Shown here in pieces: positions 36,463 to 44,825 of a stretch of 64,000 nt of DNA. Below the pieces are notes generated by a model, which was not told where the DNA came from, ran no database searches, and worked only from the letters and a program-made list of their open reading frames with translations. Position 1 is the first letter of the stretch. Each line of letters starts with the position of its first letter. The translations under genes and the position numbers were made by a program. This stretch comes from Nocardioides daeguensis (lineage in GTDB: Bacteria; Actinomycetota; Actinomycetes; Propionibacteriales; Nocardioidaceae), in contig NZ_JAHTKU010000019.1 in assembly GCF_019192965.1 (NCBI RefSeq), positions 1 to 64,000 on the forward strand, in the 5' to 3' direction.

Positions 36463-37508
36463 GCGCCGTCGTGCAGTCGAAGACGAACCCGGGCAACTTC
36501 TTCGAGGACTTCGAGGTCGGGCAGGTCATCCGGCACGCGACGCCGCGCACGGTGACCGAGGGGGACCGGGCCGTCTACGGCTCGCTGTACCCGACCCGGT
36601 TCGCGGTTCCCTCGTCGGCCGCGTTCGCGGCGTCCGTCGGCCTCGACCCGCACCCGGTCGAGGAGCTGGTCGCGTTCCACATCGCGTTCGGCAAGACCGT
36701 CCCGGACGTCTCGCTCAACGCGGTCGCCAACCTCGGGTACGCCGAGTGTCGGTTCCACCGGCCGGTGGTTCCCGGCGACACGCTCAGCACCACCTCCGAG
36801 GTGATCGGCCTCAAGCAGAACTCCAACGGCAAGAGTGGCGTGGTCTACGTCCGCTCCACCGCCACCAACCAGCGCGGCGAGGTCGCGCTGGACTGGGCGC
36901 GCTGGGTGATGGTCCACAAGCGTGATGCGGGCGCGCCCGCGCCCGAGACCGTCGTGCCCACGCTGGCCCCGGCGCTCGCCGCGGCCGACCTCGTGGTGCC
37001 CGCGGGACTCGACTTCTCGTCGTACGACTTCGAGGCGGCGGGCGAGCCGCACCGCTTCGGCGACTACGCCGTCGGGGAGAAGATCGACCACGTCGACGGC
37101 GTCACGCTAACCGAGTCCGAGCACCAGCAGGCCACCCGGCTGTGGCAGAACACCGCCAAGGTGCACTTCAACGTCGAGGCCCGTCCCGACGGCCGCAACC
37201 TGGTGTACGGCGGCCACGTGATCTCGATGGCCCGCGCCCTGTCCTTCAACGGACTCGCCAACGCTGCGCTGATCGCGGCCATCAACGCCGGTGCCCACAC
37301 GGCTCCGGCGTTCGCGGGCGACACCGTCTACGCCTGGTCCGAGGTCCTCGACAAGGCCGAGACCGACGCGAGCGGGGTGGGTGCGCTGCGGCTGCGGCTG
37401 GTGGCCACCAAGGGCCGCGACGAGTCGATGACGCTGCGCGGTGAGGACGGCAAGTACGCCCCCGGCGTACTGCTCGACCTCGACTACTGGGCCTTCGTCC
37501 CGCGCTGA
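36459..37508 (+). CDS. Tandem MaoC-domain hydratase, mesaconyl-CoA hydratase-like
   Basis: A 349-aa double-hotdog hydratase. The N-terminal NPGNFFEDFEVGQVIRHATP, then RTVTEGDRAVYGSLYPTRF, closely follow proteobacterial mesaconyl-CoA hydratase (Mch, about 343 aa), which interconverts mesaconyl-CoA and methylmalyl-CoA. The second hotdog (about 195-349) has FGDYAVGEKIDHVDG and NVEARPDGRNLVYGGHVIS. The GTG start lies within the stop of the dehydrogenase, so both act in sequence. Crotonyl-CoA carboxylase/reductase, the mutase and the lyase of the pathway are not in the window. Confidence 0.8.
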   Translation: MSAVVQSKTNPGNFFEDFEVGQVIRHATPRTVTEGDRAVYGSLYPTRFAVPSSAAFAASVGLDPHPVEELVAFHIAFGKTVPDVSLNAVANLGYAECRFHRPVVPGDTLSTTSEVIGLKQNSNGKSGVVYVRSTATNQRGEVALDWARWVMVHKRDAGAPAPETVVPTLAPALAAADLVVPAGLDFSSYDFEAAGEPHRFGDYAVGEKIDHVDGVTLTESEHQQATRLWQNTAKVHFNVEARPDGRNLVYGGHVISMARALSFNGLANAALIAAINAGAHTAPAFAGDTVYAWSEVLDKAETDASGVGALRLRLVATKGRDESMTLRGEDGKYAPGVLLDLDYWAFVPR

Positions 37509-37511
37509 GCC

Positions 37512-38024
37512 TCACTCCTGCGAGGTGACCTGCACGTCCTTGATCGTGTAGGTCACCTCGTCGTCGATCGCCTGGGCGATCCGGTCGATCATGACCGAGT
37601 CCGGGTGGTCCTGGCCGTCGGGCCACCGCACTCTCGCCTTGGCGATGGCCGGCGAGTTGGCCTGCTCGATGATGTCGTCGATGCTCAGCCGGGCGAAGTC
37701 GGGTGCCGGCGTACCCGCCCGCGGCCCGTCGAGGGACGTCGCCGAGGTGACCTCGCCGTCGTGGACCACGACCTCGACCGTGCCGGTCTGCGGGCAGTAG
37801 CAGAGCACCTCGAGGTGGTAGGTGTAGTCCGGCACGCCGTAGGCCGGGTACGAGGCCGTCCCGGGGGTTCCGGGCGTGCCGGACGCCGTCGCAGTGCCGT
37901 CCGGCGTCGAGGCGGCCGCCGTCGGGTCGGCCGCGCGGTCCGACTCGTGGCTGCATGCGGACGCCGTCAGCAGGAGCGGGACGGTGAGGGCGGCGGTCAC
38001 GGCGGCAAGACGCATGGTGCTCAT
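37512..38024 (-). CDS. DUF6174 lipoprotein
   Basis: A 170-aa lipoprotein: signal with LLTASAC lipobox, a Thr/Pro/Gly-rich linker (about 28-58), then a small domain beginning YTYHLEVLCYCPQTGTVEV that fits DUF6174. The CYC motif is diagnostic of the family; its role is unknown. Two ATGs (38024 and 38015) are usable; AGG 6-8 bases before the first favours it. It converges with the MaoC gene, 3 bases from its stop, and is divergent from the ABC importer operon. Confidence 0.75.
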   Translation of the reverse strand: MSTMRLAAVTAALTVPLLLTASACSHESDRAADPTAAASTPDGTATASGTPGTPGTASYPAYGVPDYTYHLEVLCYCPQTGTVEVVVHDGEVTSATSLDGPRAGTPAPDFARLSIDDIIEQANSPAIAKARVRWPDGQDHPDSVMIDRIAQAIDDEVTYTIKDVQVTSQE

Positions 38025-38086
38025 GATGCCTGGGACGCGCCGCGAGGCCCGCGGGTTCCCCCGCGCCGCCCACTCGGTGCGGCAAG

Positions 38087-38126
38087 AAACTGAAACAAGT
38101 TTCAGTTTGTGCGTGACTCGAGTCAC
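38087..38126. promoter_or_regulatory. Two adjacent palindromic operators before the ABC importer operon
   Basis: A 22-bp perfect palindrome (arms AAACTGAAAC at 38087-38096 and GTTTCAGTTT at 38099-38108, centre AA) looks like a TetR-type operator. Four bases on, GTGACTCGAGTCAC (38113-38126) is a perfect 14-bp palindrome fitting the Streptomyces Crp consensus GTG-N6-GNCAC. They lie between divergent genes, 70-110 bases before the first binding-protein gene. Confidence 0.65.
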
Positions 38127-38195
38127 AGTCGGGCGTTGGACCCGTGTGGCCCCTCCGGGCCGCCGACCTGTTGTGCTCCCGAACGAGAGGTGCTC

Positions 38196-39683
38196 ATGCC
38201 TCGAACGTCCCGCGCTCGGCGACTGCTCTGCGGCTGCGTCGTCGTCCTCGCCCTCTCCGCCTGCGGCTCCCAGCTGGATCCCTCGACCGTCGCGCAGGTG
38301 AACGGCCAGACCGGAGGCGGCGGCTCCGCGCAGAGCGGCGACGCTGCGGTGGTCGGTGACGGCGGTGGCGTCCCGGCCGCCGGTGCTGACGCGGCCGACG
38401 GGGGCGCCCCGGCTCCGGCCGACGGCGCTCCGGCCGGCCCTGCCGCCGACGGCGGTGGAGCCGCCCCCGGCGACACGACCACCGGATCCGGCGGCAAGAC
38501 GAAGGGCAAGGGCTCGCCGACCGGCACCGCGAAGGCGGCCTCGTGCGACGGGTTCAAGAACCAGACCGGCATCACCGACAGCACGATCACGCTGGCCAAC
38601 GTCGCCGACATCTCCGGACCGGTGCCCGGCATCTTCGAGGCCTCCCAGCAGGCGGCACGGGCCTACGTGGCGTACTTCAACTCCCAGAACACCATCTGCG
38701 GACGCAAGCTCGCCATCAGCAACCTCGACAGCCGGGCCGACGCGGGCGCCGACCAGCAGGCCTACACCAAGGCATGCAGCTCGGCCTTCGCCGCGGTCGG
38801 CTCGATGGGCGCCTTCGACTCCGGCGGCGCCGCCGCCGCCCAGGGCTGCGGACTTCCGGACATCCGGGCCGCGATGACCACGCCCGAGCGCGCCGCCTGC
38901 TCCACCTGCTTCGGCATCTACTCCGTGCGCCCCAACCTGATCGCCGACTCCGGGCCGAAGTGGCTGGCCGCCCAGTACCCCGACGCGGTGAAGAACGTCG
39001 GCGTTCTCTACATCAACGGCGGTGCCGCGGTCGTCAACGCGAAGAGCCAGGCCGCCGCGTGGGGGAAGATGGGCTGGAGCGTCAACTACATCCAAGGCAT
39101 CGACGTCGCGGAGTTCAACTTCGCGCCGTACGTGCAGCAGCTGAAGTCCAAGGGCATCAAGATGGTGGTCTACACCGGGCCCTACCAGAACACCGTCAAG
39201 CTGCAGCAGGCCATGCAGCAGCAGGGCTACAAGCCCGACGTGTTCATGCAGGACCCGACGATCTACGACCAGCGCTACATCCAGCAGGCCGGCTCGCTCG
39301 CGGAGGGGACGGTCGTCTACTCGACGACCGACCTGTTCGAGAACAAGGCCAATCCCGAGGTCCAGCTCTACCTGTCCTGGCTCAACCAGGTGAAGCCGGG
39401 GGCGGTTCCGAACTTCTACGGCCTGTACGCGTGGTCGGCCATGCGGCTGTTCGTCGAGCAGGCGACAACTCTCGGCGGCAAGCTCACCCGCGAGTCGCTG
39501 GTCGCGGCGGTCCGCAAGGTCAACGACTGGACCGGCAACGGCGCGCACACCGCGATGCGCGTGGGCACGGCGGAGACCCCGCCCTGCCAGAAGATCATCC
39601 AGTACAAGGGCGGCCGCTGGCAGCAGATCTCACCGGGCGCGTGGCTGTGCGGCAGCGTGGTCAACTCGGGTGTGGGTGGCTGA
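38196..39683 (+). CDS. ABC importer substrate-binding lipoprotein, paralogue 1
   Basis: A 495-aa type I periplasmic-binding-like lipoprotein (branched-chain amino acid / amide family). Signal with ALSAC lipobox, then a disordered Gly/Ala/Pro linker to about residue 105, then the two-lobed fold from GFKNQTGITDSTITLANV. The mature domain has nine cysteines in the same places as its neighbour (for example ICGRKL, KACSSAF, QGCGLPD, CSTC), so disulfides are likely, which is unusual for this family. It is followed 3 bases later by a close paralogue. Ligand unknown. GAGAGG precedes the ATG. Confidence 0.87.
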   Translation: MPRTSRARRLLCGCVVVLALSACGSQLDPSTVAQVNGQTGGGGSAQSGDAAVVGDGGGVPAAGADAADGGAPAPADGAPAGPAADGGGAAPGDTTTGSGGKTKGKGSPTGTAKAASCDGFKNQTGITDSTITLANVADISGPVPGIFEASQQAARAYVAYFNSQNTICGRKLAISNLDSRADAGADQQAYTKACSSAFAAVGSMGAFDSGGAAAAQGCGLPDIRAAMTTPERAACSTCFGIYSVRPNLIADSGPKWLAAQYPDAVKNVGVLYINGGAAVVNAKSQAAAWGKMGWSVNYIQGIDVAEFNFAPYVQQLKSKGIKMVVYTGPYQNTVKLQQAMQQQGYKPDVFMQDPTIYDQRYIQQAGSLAEGTVVYSTTDLFENKANPEVQLYLSWLNQVKPGAVPNFYGLYAWSAMRLFVEQATTLGGKLTRESLVAAVRKVNDWTGNGAHTAMRVGTAETPPCQKIIQYKGGRWQQISPGAWLCGSVVNSGVGG

Positions 39684-39686
39684 CCG

Positions 39687-41159
39687 GTGACCCGCTCTCG
39701 GATGCGCCGAACCGCCGGGGTCCTCCTGGCGCTGCTGGCCATGACGGCCTGCGGGTCCCAGCTGGACCCGGCGACCCTCGCCCCGACGGGTGCGCGGGAC
39801 GGCGGCACCGCCGGCGAGGCCGGCATCGGTGCCGACACCGGACTCCCGGCCGGCGACGTGCCGGCCGGGGGCGACGTACCGGCTGCGGGCGAGGCACCCG
39901 CAGCCGGTACGTCCGGTGGCACGGCCGCCGACCCGGCGGCAGGCAGCACCGGCACCGGCACCGCGGGGAAGAACAAGGGCAAGGGCTCGCCGACCGGAAC
40001 CGCGAAGGCGGGCTCGTGCGAGGGATTCAAGAACCAGACCGGCATCACCGACGGCACCATCACGCTGGCCAACGTCTCCGACATCTCCGGCCCCGTGCCG
40101 GGGATCTTCGAGTCCGCCCAGCAGGCGGCCCGCGCGTACGTCGAGTACTTCAACTCGCAGAACGACATCTGCGGGCGCAAGCTCTCGCTGCTCAACCTCG
40201 ACAGCCGCGCCGACGCCGGCGCCGACCAGCAGGCCTACGTCAAGGCCTGCAGCGACGCGTTCGCGGCGGTCGGCTCGATGTCGGCGTTCGACTCCGGCGG
40301 CGCGGCGACGGCCGACGCCTGCGGCATCCCCGACATCCGCTCGACGATCGTCAACCCCGAGCGGCAGGCCTGCAAGTCGTGCGTGGGCACCTACTCGATC
40401 CGCACCAACCTGATCTCCGACCCGGCCGCGAAGTGGCTGGCGGCGAAGTACCCCGACGCGGTGAGGAACGCGGCCTTCCTCTACATCAACGCCGGCGCGG
40501 CCCCGGTCAACGCCAAGAGCCTCGCGGCCGGCTACGAGAAGGCGGCCGGCTGGTCGGCGAGGTACATCCAGGGCATCGACGTCGCGGAGTTCAACTTCGC
40601 GCCGTACGTCCAGCAGATGAAGGACAAGGGCATCCGCGCCGTCGTCTACTACGGCCCCTACCAGAACACGGTCAAGCTCCAGCAGGCCATGCAGCAGCAG
40701 GGGTTCAAGCCGGACTTCTACCTGCAGGATCCCACCATCTACGACAAGCGCTACCTCCAGCAGGCGGGCGCCGTCGCGGAGGGCAGCTACGTCTTCTCGC
40801 CCAACGACCTGTTCGAGAACAAGGCCAACCCCGAGGTCCAGCTGTACCTGTCGTGGCTCAACCAGGTGAAGCCCGGCGCGATCCCCAACTACTACGGCCT
40901 CTTCGCGTGGTCGGCGACCCGGCTCTTCGTCGAGAAGGCGATCGCGCTGGGCGGCAAGCTGACCCGGGCCTCCCTCGTCGACGCGGTCCGCGCCACCACG
41001 GCCTGGACCGGGAACGGAGCCCACACCGCCATGAACCTGTCGACCGGGGCCACCCCGCCCTGCCTGAAGATGCTCCAGCTCAGCGGCGGCCAGTGGTCGC
41101 AGGTCTCGTCGGGCACCTACCTGTGCGGCACTGTCGTCGACTCCGGGATCGGAGGCTGA
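39687..41159 (+). CDS. ABC importer substrate-binding lipoprotein, paralogue 2
   Basis: A 490-aa protein with the same layout as paralogue 1: AMTAC lipobox, low-complexity linker (about 35-100), then a binding domain with roughly two thirds identical residues by eye and conserved cysteines. The linker sequences differ while GSPTGTAKA just before the folded domain is shared. It probably arose by tandem duplication and may bind a related ligand. GTG 39687 is used; ATG 39702 would also leave an intact signal. The permease gene starts 6 bases after its stop. Confidence 0.87.
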   Translation: MTRSRMRRTAGVLLALLAMTACGSQLDPATLAPTGARDGGTAGEAGIGADTGLPAGDVPAGGDVPAAGEAPAAGTSGGTAADPAAGSTGTGTAGKNKGKGSPTGTAKAGSCEGFKNQTGITDGTITLANVSDISGPVPGIFESAQQAARAYVEYFNSQNDICGRKLSLLNLDSRADAGADQQAYVKACSDAFAAVGSMSAFDSGGAATADACGIPDIRSTIVNPERQACKSCVGTYSIRTNLISDPAAKWLAAKYPDAVRNAAFLYINAGAAPVNAKSLAAGYEKAAGWSARYIQGIDVAEFNFAPYVQQMKDKGIRAVVYYGPYQNTVKLQQAMQQQGFKPDFYLQDPTIYDKRYLQQAGAVAEGSYVFSPNDLFENKANPEVQLYLSWLNQVKPGAIPNYYGLFAWSATRLFVEKAIALGGKLTRASLVDAVRATTAWTGNGAHTAMNLSTGATPPCLKMLQLSGGQWSQVSSGTYLCGTVVDSGIGG

Positions 41160-41165
41160 TCACCG

Positions 41166-43163
41166 ATGGGCTCCCTGTTCGCCTTCACGCTGCTCGGCCT
41201 GTTCACCGGCGCGGCGTACGCCATCATGGCCAGCGGTCTGGTGCTGACCTACACGACCACCCGGGTGTTCAACATCGCCCACGGCGCGTTCGGCATGTTC
41301 TTGTCCTTCGTGTTCTGGGACTTCACCCAGCGCCAGGGCATGCCGACCGTGTTGTCGTTGATCCTCGTGCTCGGCGTCGTGGCACCGGCGATCGGCTGGT
41401 TCATCCAGCGCTTCGTCACCCGTGGCCTCGGAGAGGGCCCGGTCTCCGTGGCGCTCGTGGTCACCGTGGGGCTGCTGGTCGGCCTGATCGGACTGGCCCA
41501 GCAGATCTGGCCGCCCGAGCCGCGCGTGCTGCTGCCGTTCTGGTCCGGAACCGGCTGGCAGGTCGGCGACATCTTCGTCACCGCCCACCAGCTGATCACC
41601 CTGGTCTGCGCGGTCGCGGTCGCCTTCGGCCTCTACCTGCTGCTCAACCGCACCCGGATCGGTACGGCGATGCGTGCCTCGGTCGACAACCCCGAGCTGC
41701 TCAAGCTGTTCGGCGGCAAGCCCGACCGGGTGGCCGCGCTGTCGTGGGCGATCGGAATCTCGCTGGCCGCGCTCGGCGGCATCCTGCTGACGCCGGTCGT
41801 GCTGCTCGACTACTACGCGCTGACCCTGCTGGTCATCAACGCCTACGCGGCCGCGATGCTCGGCCGGCTCAAGAGTCTGCCGATGACCTTCGCCGGCGCG
41901 ATGATCCTCGGTGTCCTCGAGTCGTGGGCGGTCGGCTACCTGCCCACCGACGGCTTCCTCGCGTCCTTCCGTCCGGTCATCCCGGCGCTGTTCCTGTTCG
42001 CGATCGTCGTGCTGATGCCCCAGGCGCAGCTGCGCATCGGTCAGGTCAAGGGCATCGTCACCGCGCCGGTGCCGTCGATGCGGCTGTCCATCGGCTCCGG
42101 AGCCGGCGTGCTCGTCGTGGTGCTGCTGCTCGTCAACCTGGTCGCGCCCAACCAGGTGCTGCTCATCGGCGTCGCGGCGACGTACGCGATCGTGATGCTC
42201 TCCCTCGTCCTGCTGACCGGGTACGGCGGACACGTCTCGCTCGCGCAGTTCACCTTCGCCGGGGTCGGTGCGCTCGCCTACGCCAAGCTCGACGAGCCCA
42301 ACCTGTTCGGGCTGCTCGTGTCAGCGCTCATCGCGGCCGCGGTCGGCGCGCTGGTCGCGCTGCCCGTGCTGCGGCTGACCGGGCTGTACCTCGCGCTGTC
42401 GACGATGGCGTTCGCCGTCCTCATGGACAAGGTCGTGTTCAACGCCGAGTTCGCGTTCAAGTTCAACGGCACCCTGGCCGCCGAGCGGCTCTCGATCCTG
42501 GGTCTGCGGATCGGGTCGGACACGGCCTACGTGTGGTTCATGGTGCTCGCCTTCGTGCTGCTCGCCCTCGGCCTGCTCGTGCTGCGGCGCGGGGCTCTGG
42601 GGCGGCTGCTCGTCGCGATGCGGGACAGCCCTTCGGCGTGCGGCACCCTCGGCCTGGACCTGCGCTGGTTCCGCGTCGGCCTGTTCGCGTTGTCGGCGGG
42701 CATCGCCGGTCTTGCGGGCGGACTGTTCGCGGGCCTGCGCGGGACCGTCGGTGCGGCGGACTTCCTCTACTTCCAGTCGCTGCTGGTGCTCCTGCTGGCG
42801 GTCGTGTTCGGCGCCACCTCGGTCACCGGTGCGCTGCTCGGCGGCACGGCGCTGATGCTGCTGCCCGAGCTCCAGGCCGCCTCGCCGAGCATGGCGGGCC
42901 TGCTGTTCGCGGTGATCGGCTTCGGTGCGGTTCTCCTGGGCCGCGACCCCAACGGCATCGCCAACCACCTGTTCCGGGTCGGTCGGTGGTTGCGCTCGCG
43001 GGTGGCGCCCGGGTTGGAGGAGCGGTTGCAGGCACTGCTGCCCCGTGGTGGGGCGGCGGACGGCACCGATGGCGCGGTCGACGTACCGCTGGTCGACGTG
43101 CCGCTGGTCGAGGTGTCGGGTGGCGATCCCGCCGACACCATGGTGATCGAGAAGGTGGTCTGA
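41166..43163 (+). CDS. Fused LivH-LivM-type ABC permease
   Basis: A 665-aa inner-membrane protein joining both permease subunits of a branched-chain-amino-acid-type importer. The N-terminal half (about 1-290) is LivH-like (GLFTGAAYAIMASGLVLTYTTTRVFNIAHGAFGM) and the C-terminal half (about 310-610) LivM-like (NLVAPNQVLLIGVAATYAIVMLSLVLLTGYGGHVSLAQ is split over two membrane segments). Each half has an EAA-like loop for the ATPases. A charged, Val/Asp-rich cytoplasmic tail follows. Such fusions occur in Actinobacteria. It stands in one operon with two binding proteins and two ATPases. Confidence 0.9.
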   Translation: MGSLFAFTLLGLFTGAAYAIMASGLVLTYTTTRVFNIAHGAFGMFLSFVFWDFTQRQGMPTVLSLILVLGVVAPAIGWFIQRFVTRGLGEGPVSVALVVTVGLLVGLIGLAQQIWPPEPRVLLPFWSGTGWQVGDIFVTAHQLITLVCAVAVAFGLYLLLNRTRIGTAMRASVDNPELLKLFGGKPDRVAALSWAIGISLAALGGILLTPVVLLDYYALTLLVINAYAAAMLGRLKSLPMTFAGAMILGVLESWAVGYLPTDGFLASFRPVIPALFLFAIVVLMPQAQLRIGQVKGIVTAPVPSMRLSIGSGAGVLVVVLLLVNLVAPNQVLLIGVAATYAIVMLSLVLLTGYGGHVSLAQFTFAGVGALAYAKLDEPNLFGLLVSALIAAAVGALVALPVLRLTGLYLALSTMAFAVLMDKVVFNAEFAFKFNGTLAAERLSILGLRIGSDTAYVWFMVLAFVLLALGLLVLRRGALGRLLVAMRDSPSACGTLGLDLRWFRVGLFALSAGIAGLAGGLFAGLRGTVGAADFLYFQSLLVLLLAVVFGATSVTGALLGGTALMLLPELQAASPSMAGLLFAVIGFGAVLLGRDPNGIANHLFRVGRWLRSRVAPGLEERLQALLPRGGAADGTDGAVDVPLVDVPLVEVSGGDPADTMVIEKVV

Positions 43164-43165
43164 GC

Positions 43166-43954
43166 ATGGCGCTGCTCGAGGTCGACGACGTGGTGGTCCG
43201 GTTCGGTGGCGTCACCGCCGTCAACCGGGCGAGGTTCTCCGCCGACCGGGGCGTGATCACCGGCCTGATCGGCCCCAACGGTGCGGGCAAGACCACCTGC
43301 TTCAACGTGATCACCGGCCTGCAGAAGCCCACCAAGGGGCGGGTGCGCTACCGCGACCGCGACGTCACCGGCTGGCCGGTGCACCGCCGGGCCCGGCACG
43401 GTGTGGGCCGCACCTTCCAGCGGCTCGAGGCGTTCGGCTCGCTCTCGGTGCGGGACAACGTCCGCGTGGCGCAGGAGATCCACGGCGGTCCGTTGGCGTG
43501 GTTCGGTGGCAGGCGGGGCGCGGTGAGCGTCGAGATGCTGCTCGACCGGGTCGGCATCACCGAGTACGCCGACGAGCGCGCCGACTCGATCCCGACCGGC
43601 ACCGCGCGGCTGCTGGAGCTGGCCCGGTGCCTGGCCAGCGACCCGCAGCTGCTGCTGCTCGACGAGCCCTCCTCCGGTCTCGACGAGACCGAGACCGACG
43701 CCTTCGGCGAGCTGCTCGTCGAGCTCGCCGCGGAGGGCTGCTCGATCCTCATGGTCGAGCACGACATGGACCTGGTGATGAGCGTGTGCCACGACATCCA
43801 CGTGCTCGACTTCGGCGAGATCATCGCCTCGGGCGCGCCCGCCGACATCCGCACCAACCCCGACGTGCAGCGCGCCTACCTCGGCTACGCCGAGGGCGAC
43901 GGCGACCTGGACGGTGACACCGGCGTGATCCCCGCGGTCGAGGAGGTGGTCTAG
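43166..43954 (+). CDS. livG: ABC importer ATPase, LivG-type
   Basis: A 262-aa ABC ATPase. Walker A is GPNGAGKTT (about 37-45), Walker B LLLLDEPSSGLD (about 168-179), and the H-loop VEHDMD (about 199). The signature helix is IPTGTARLLELAR, in place of the canonical LSGGQ type, although the partner ATPase has an intact MSGGEQQ. In the dimer one of the two ATP sites would thus be built on a non-standard signature. A 160-base inverted-repeat element follows its stop. Confidence 0.9.
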   Translation: MALLEVDDVVVRFGGVTAVNRARFSADRGVITGLIGPNGAGKTTCFNVITGLQKPTKGRVRYRDRDVTGWPVHRRARHGVGRTFQRLEAFGSLSVRDNVRVAQEIHGGPLAWFGGRRGAVSVEMLLDRVGITEYADERADSIPTGTARLLELARCLASDPQLLLLDEPSSGLDETETDAFGELLVELAAEGCSILMVEHDMDLVMSVCHDIHVLDFGEIIASGAPADIRTNPDVQRAYLGYAEGDGDLDGDTGVIPAVEEVV

Positions 43955-44114
43955 TGGACACCTCCGTCGATCGGTCACGGCCCTACGCACCCAGGGCACG
44001 CACCTCGCTGCGTTGGCGACGCTCGGAAGACAACCCGGTATGCCATCGCGCCGCCGCCTTGCGATGCACGCACCCTGGGCGCGAATACCCCCGACCGATC
44101 AACGGAGGTGACCA
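43955..44114. mobile_element. MITE-like element with 17-22-bp terminal inverted repeats
   Basis: ACCTCCGTCGATCGGTC (43960-43976) is mirrored by GACCGATCAACGGAGGT (44093-44109), one mismatch; the match extends outward to about 22 bases with one more. Inside are further complementary pieces around CCAGGGC and CCCTGGG. It fills nearly the whole livG-livF gap, which would otherwise be a few bases, and has no coding content of its own. The right repeat supplies GGAGGTGA just before the livF start. Confidence 0.65.
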
Positions 44115-44117
44115 CTC

Positions 44118-44825
44118 ATGAGCGTCCCGATCCTCGACGTGATCGACCTGCACGCGGCGTACGGCCGGATCGAGGTGCTGCGCGGCGTCGACCTGTCCGT
44201 GCCGCGCGGTGCGGTGATGGCGCTGCTCGGCCCCAACGGGGCCGGCAAGTCGACGCTGGTGAAGGTGATCAGCGGCCAGAAGGAGGCGACGTCGGGCGAC
44301 ATCCACCTCGCCGGCGTCCACGTGCAGGGCGCGCGGTCCGAGGACCTCGCCCGCGTCGGGCTGTGCACGATCCCCGAGGGACGCTCGGTGTTCCCCAACC
44401 TCACGGTCGAGGAGAACCTGGTCCTCATGTCGTACGCCGGCGTGCCGGCCTCGGCCGTCCTCGACACGGCCTACGGGTACTTCCCCCGGCTGCACGAGCG
44501 GCGCCACCAGCTGGCCGGCACCATGTCGGGCGGTGAGCAGCAGATGCTGGCGATGTCGCGGGCGCTGGCCTCCGACCCGGCACTCCTGCTGCTCGACGAG
44601 CTGTCGATGGGCCTGGCGCCGCTGATCGTCGACGAGCTCTACGAGACGGTCGCCCGGATCGCCGAGTCCGGCGTCTCCATCCTCTGCATCGAGCAGTTCG
44701 CGCGGACCGCCCTGCGGGTCGCCGACTACGCCGCCGTGATGAGCGGCGGACGCATCGTGGCCACCGGTGAGCCCGGGGAGATCCTCGAGACCATGGCCGA
44801 CGTCATCCTGGGAGGGGCAGCATGA
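44118..44825 (+). CDS. livF: ABC importer ATPase, LivF-type
   Basis: A 235-aa ABC ATPase, partner of the LivG-type subunit. Walker A GPNGAGKST (about 36-44), signature MSGGEQQMLA (about 136-145), Walker B LLLLDELSMGL (about 156-166), with the C-terminal IEQF H-loop region having glutamine-phenylalanine where many have histidine, as is usual for LivF. The ribosome binding site GGAGGTGA comes from the right end of the inverted-repeat element. It overlaps the next gene by four bases (ATGA). Confidence 0.93.
   Translation: MSVPILDVIDLHAAYGRIEVLRGVDLSVPRGAVMALLGPNGAGKSTLVKVISGQKEATSGDIHLAGVHVQGARSEDLARVGLCTIPEGRSVFPNLTVEENLVLMSYAGVPASAVLDTAYGYFPRLHERRHQLAGTMSGGEQQMLAMSRALASDPALLLLDELSMGLAPLIVDELYETVARIAESGVSILCIEQFARTALRVADYAAVMSGGRIVATGEPGEILETMADVILGGAA

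Noticed and set aside
38543-43163. Plus-strand frame running in frame into livG
   Set aside because: It is out of frame with the binding-protein and permease genes and made of Arg/Gly/His repeats; livG has its own ATG at 43166.
43954-44121. A 54-codon frame through the inverted-repeat element, starting GTG at the livG stop and ending at the livF start
   Set aside because: It is made of repeat sequence, resembles no protein, and is better explained as chance read-through of an inserted element.
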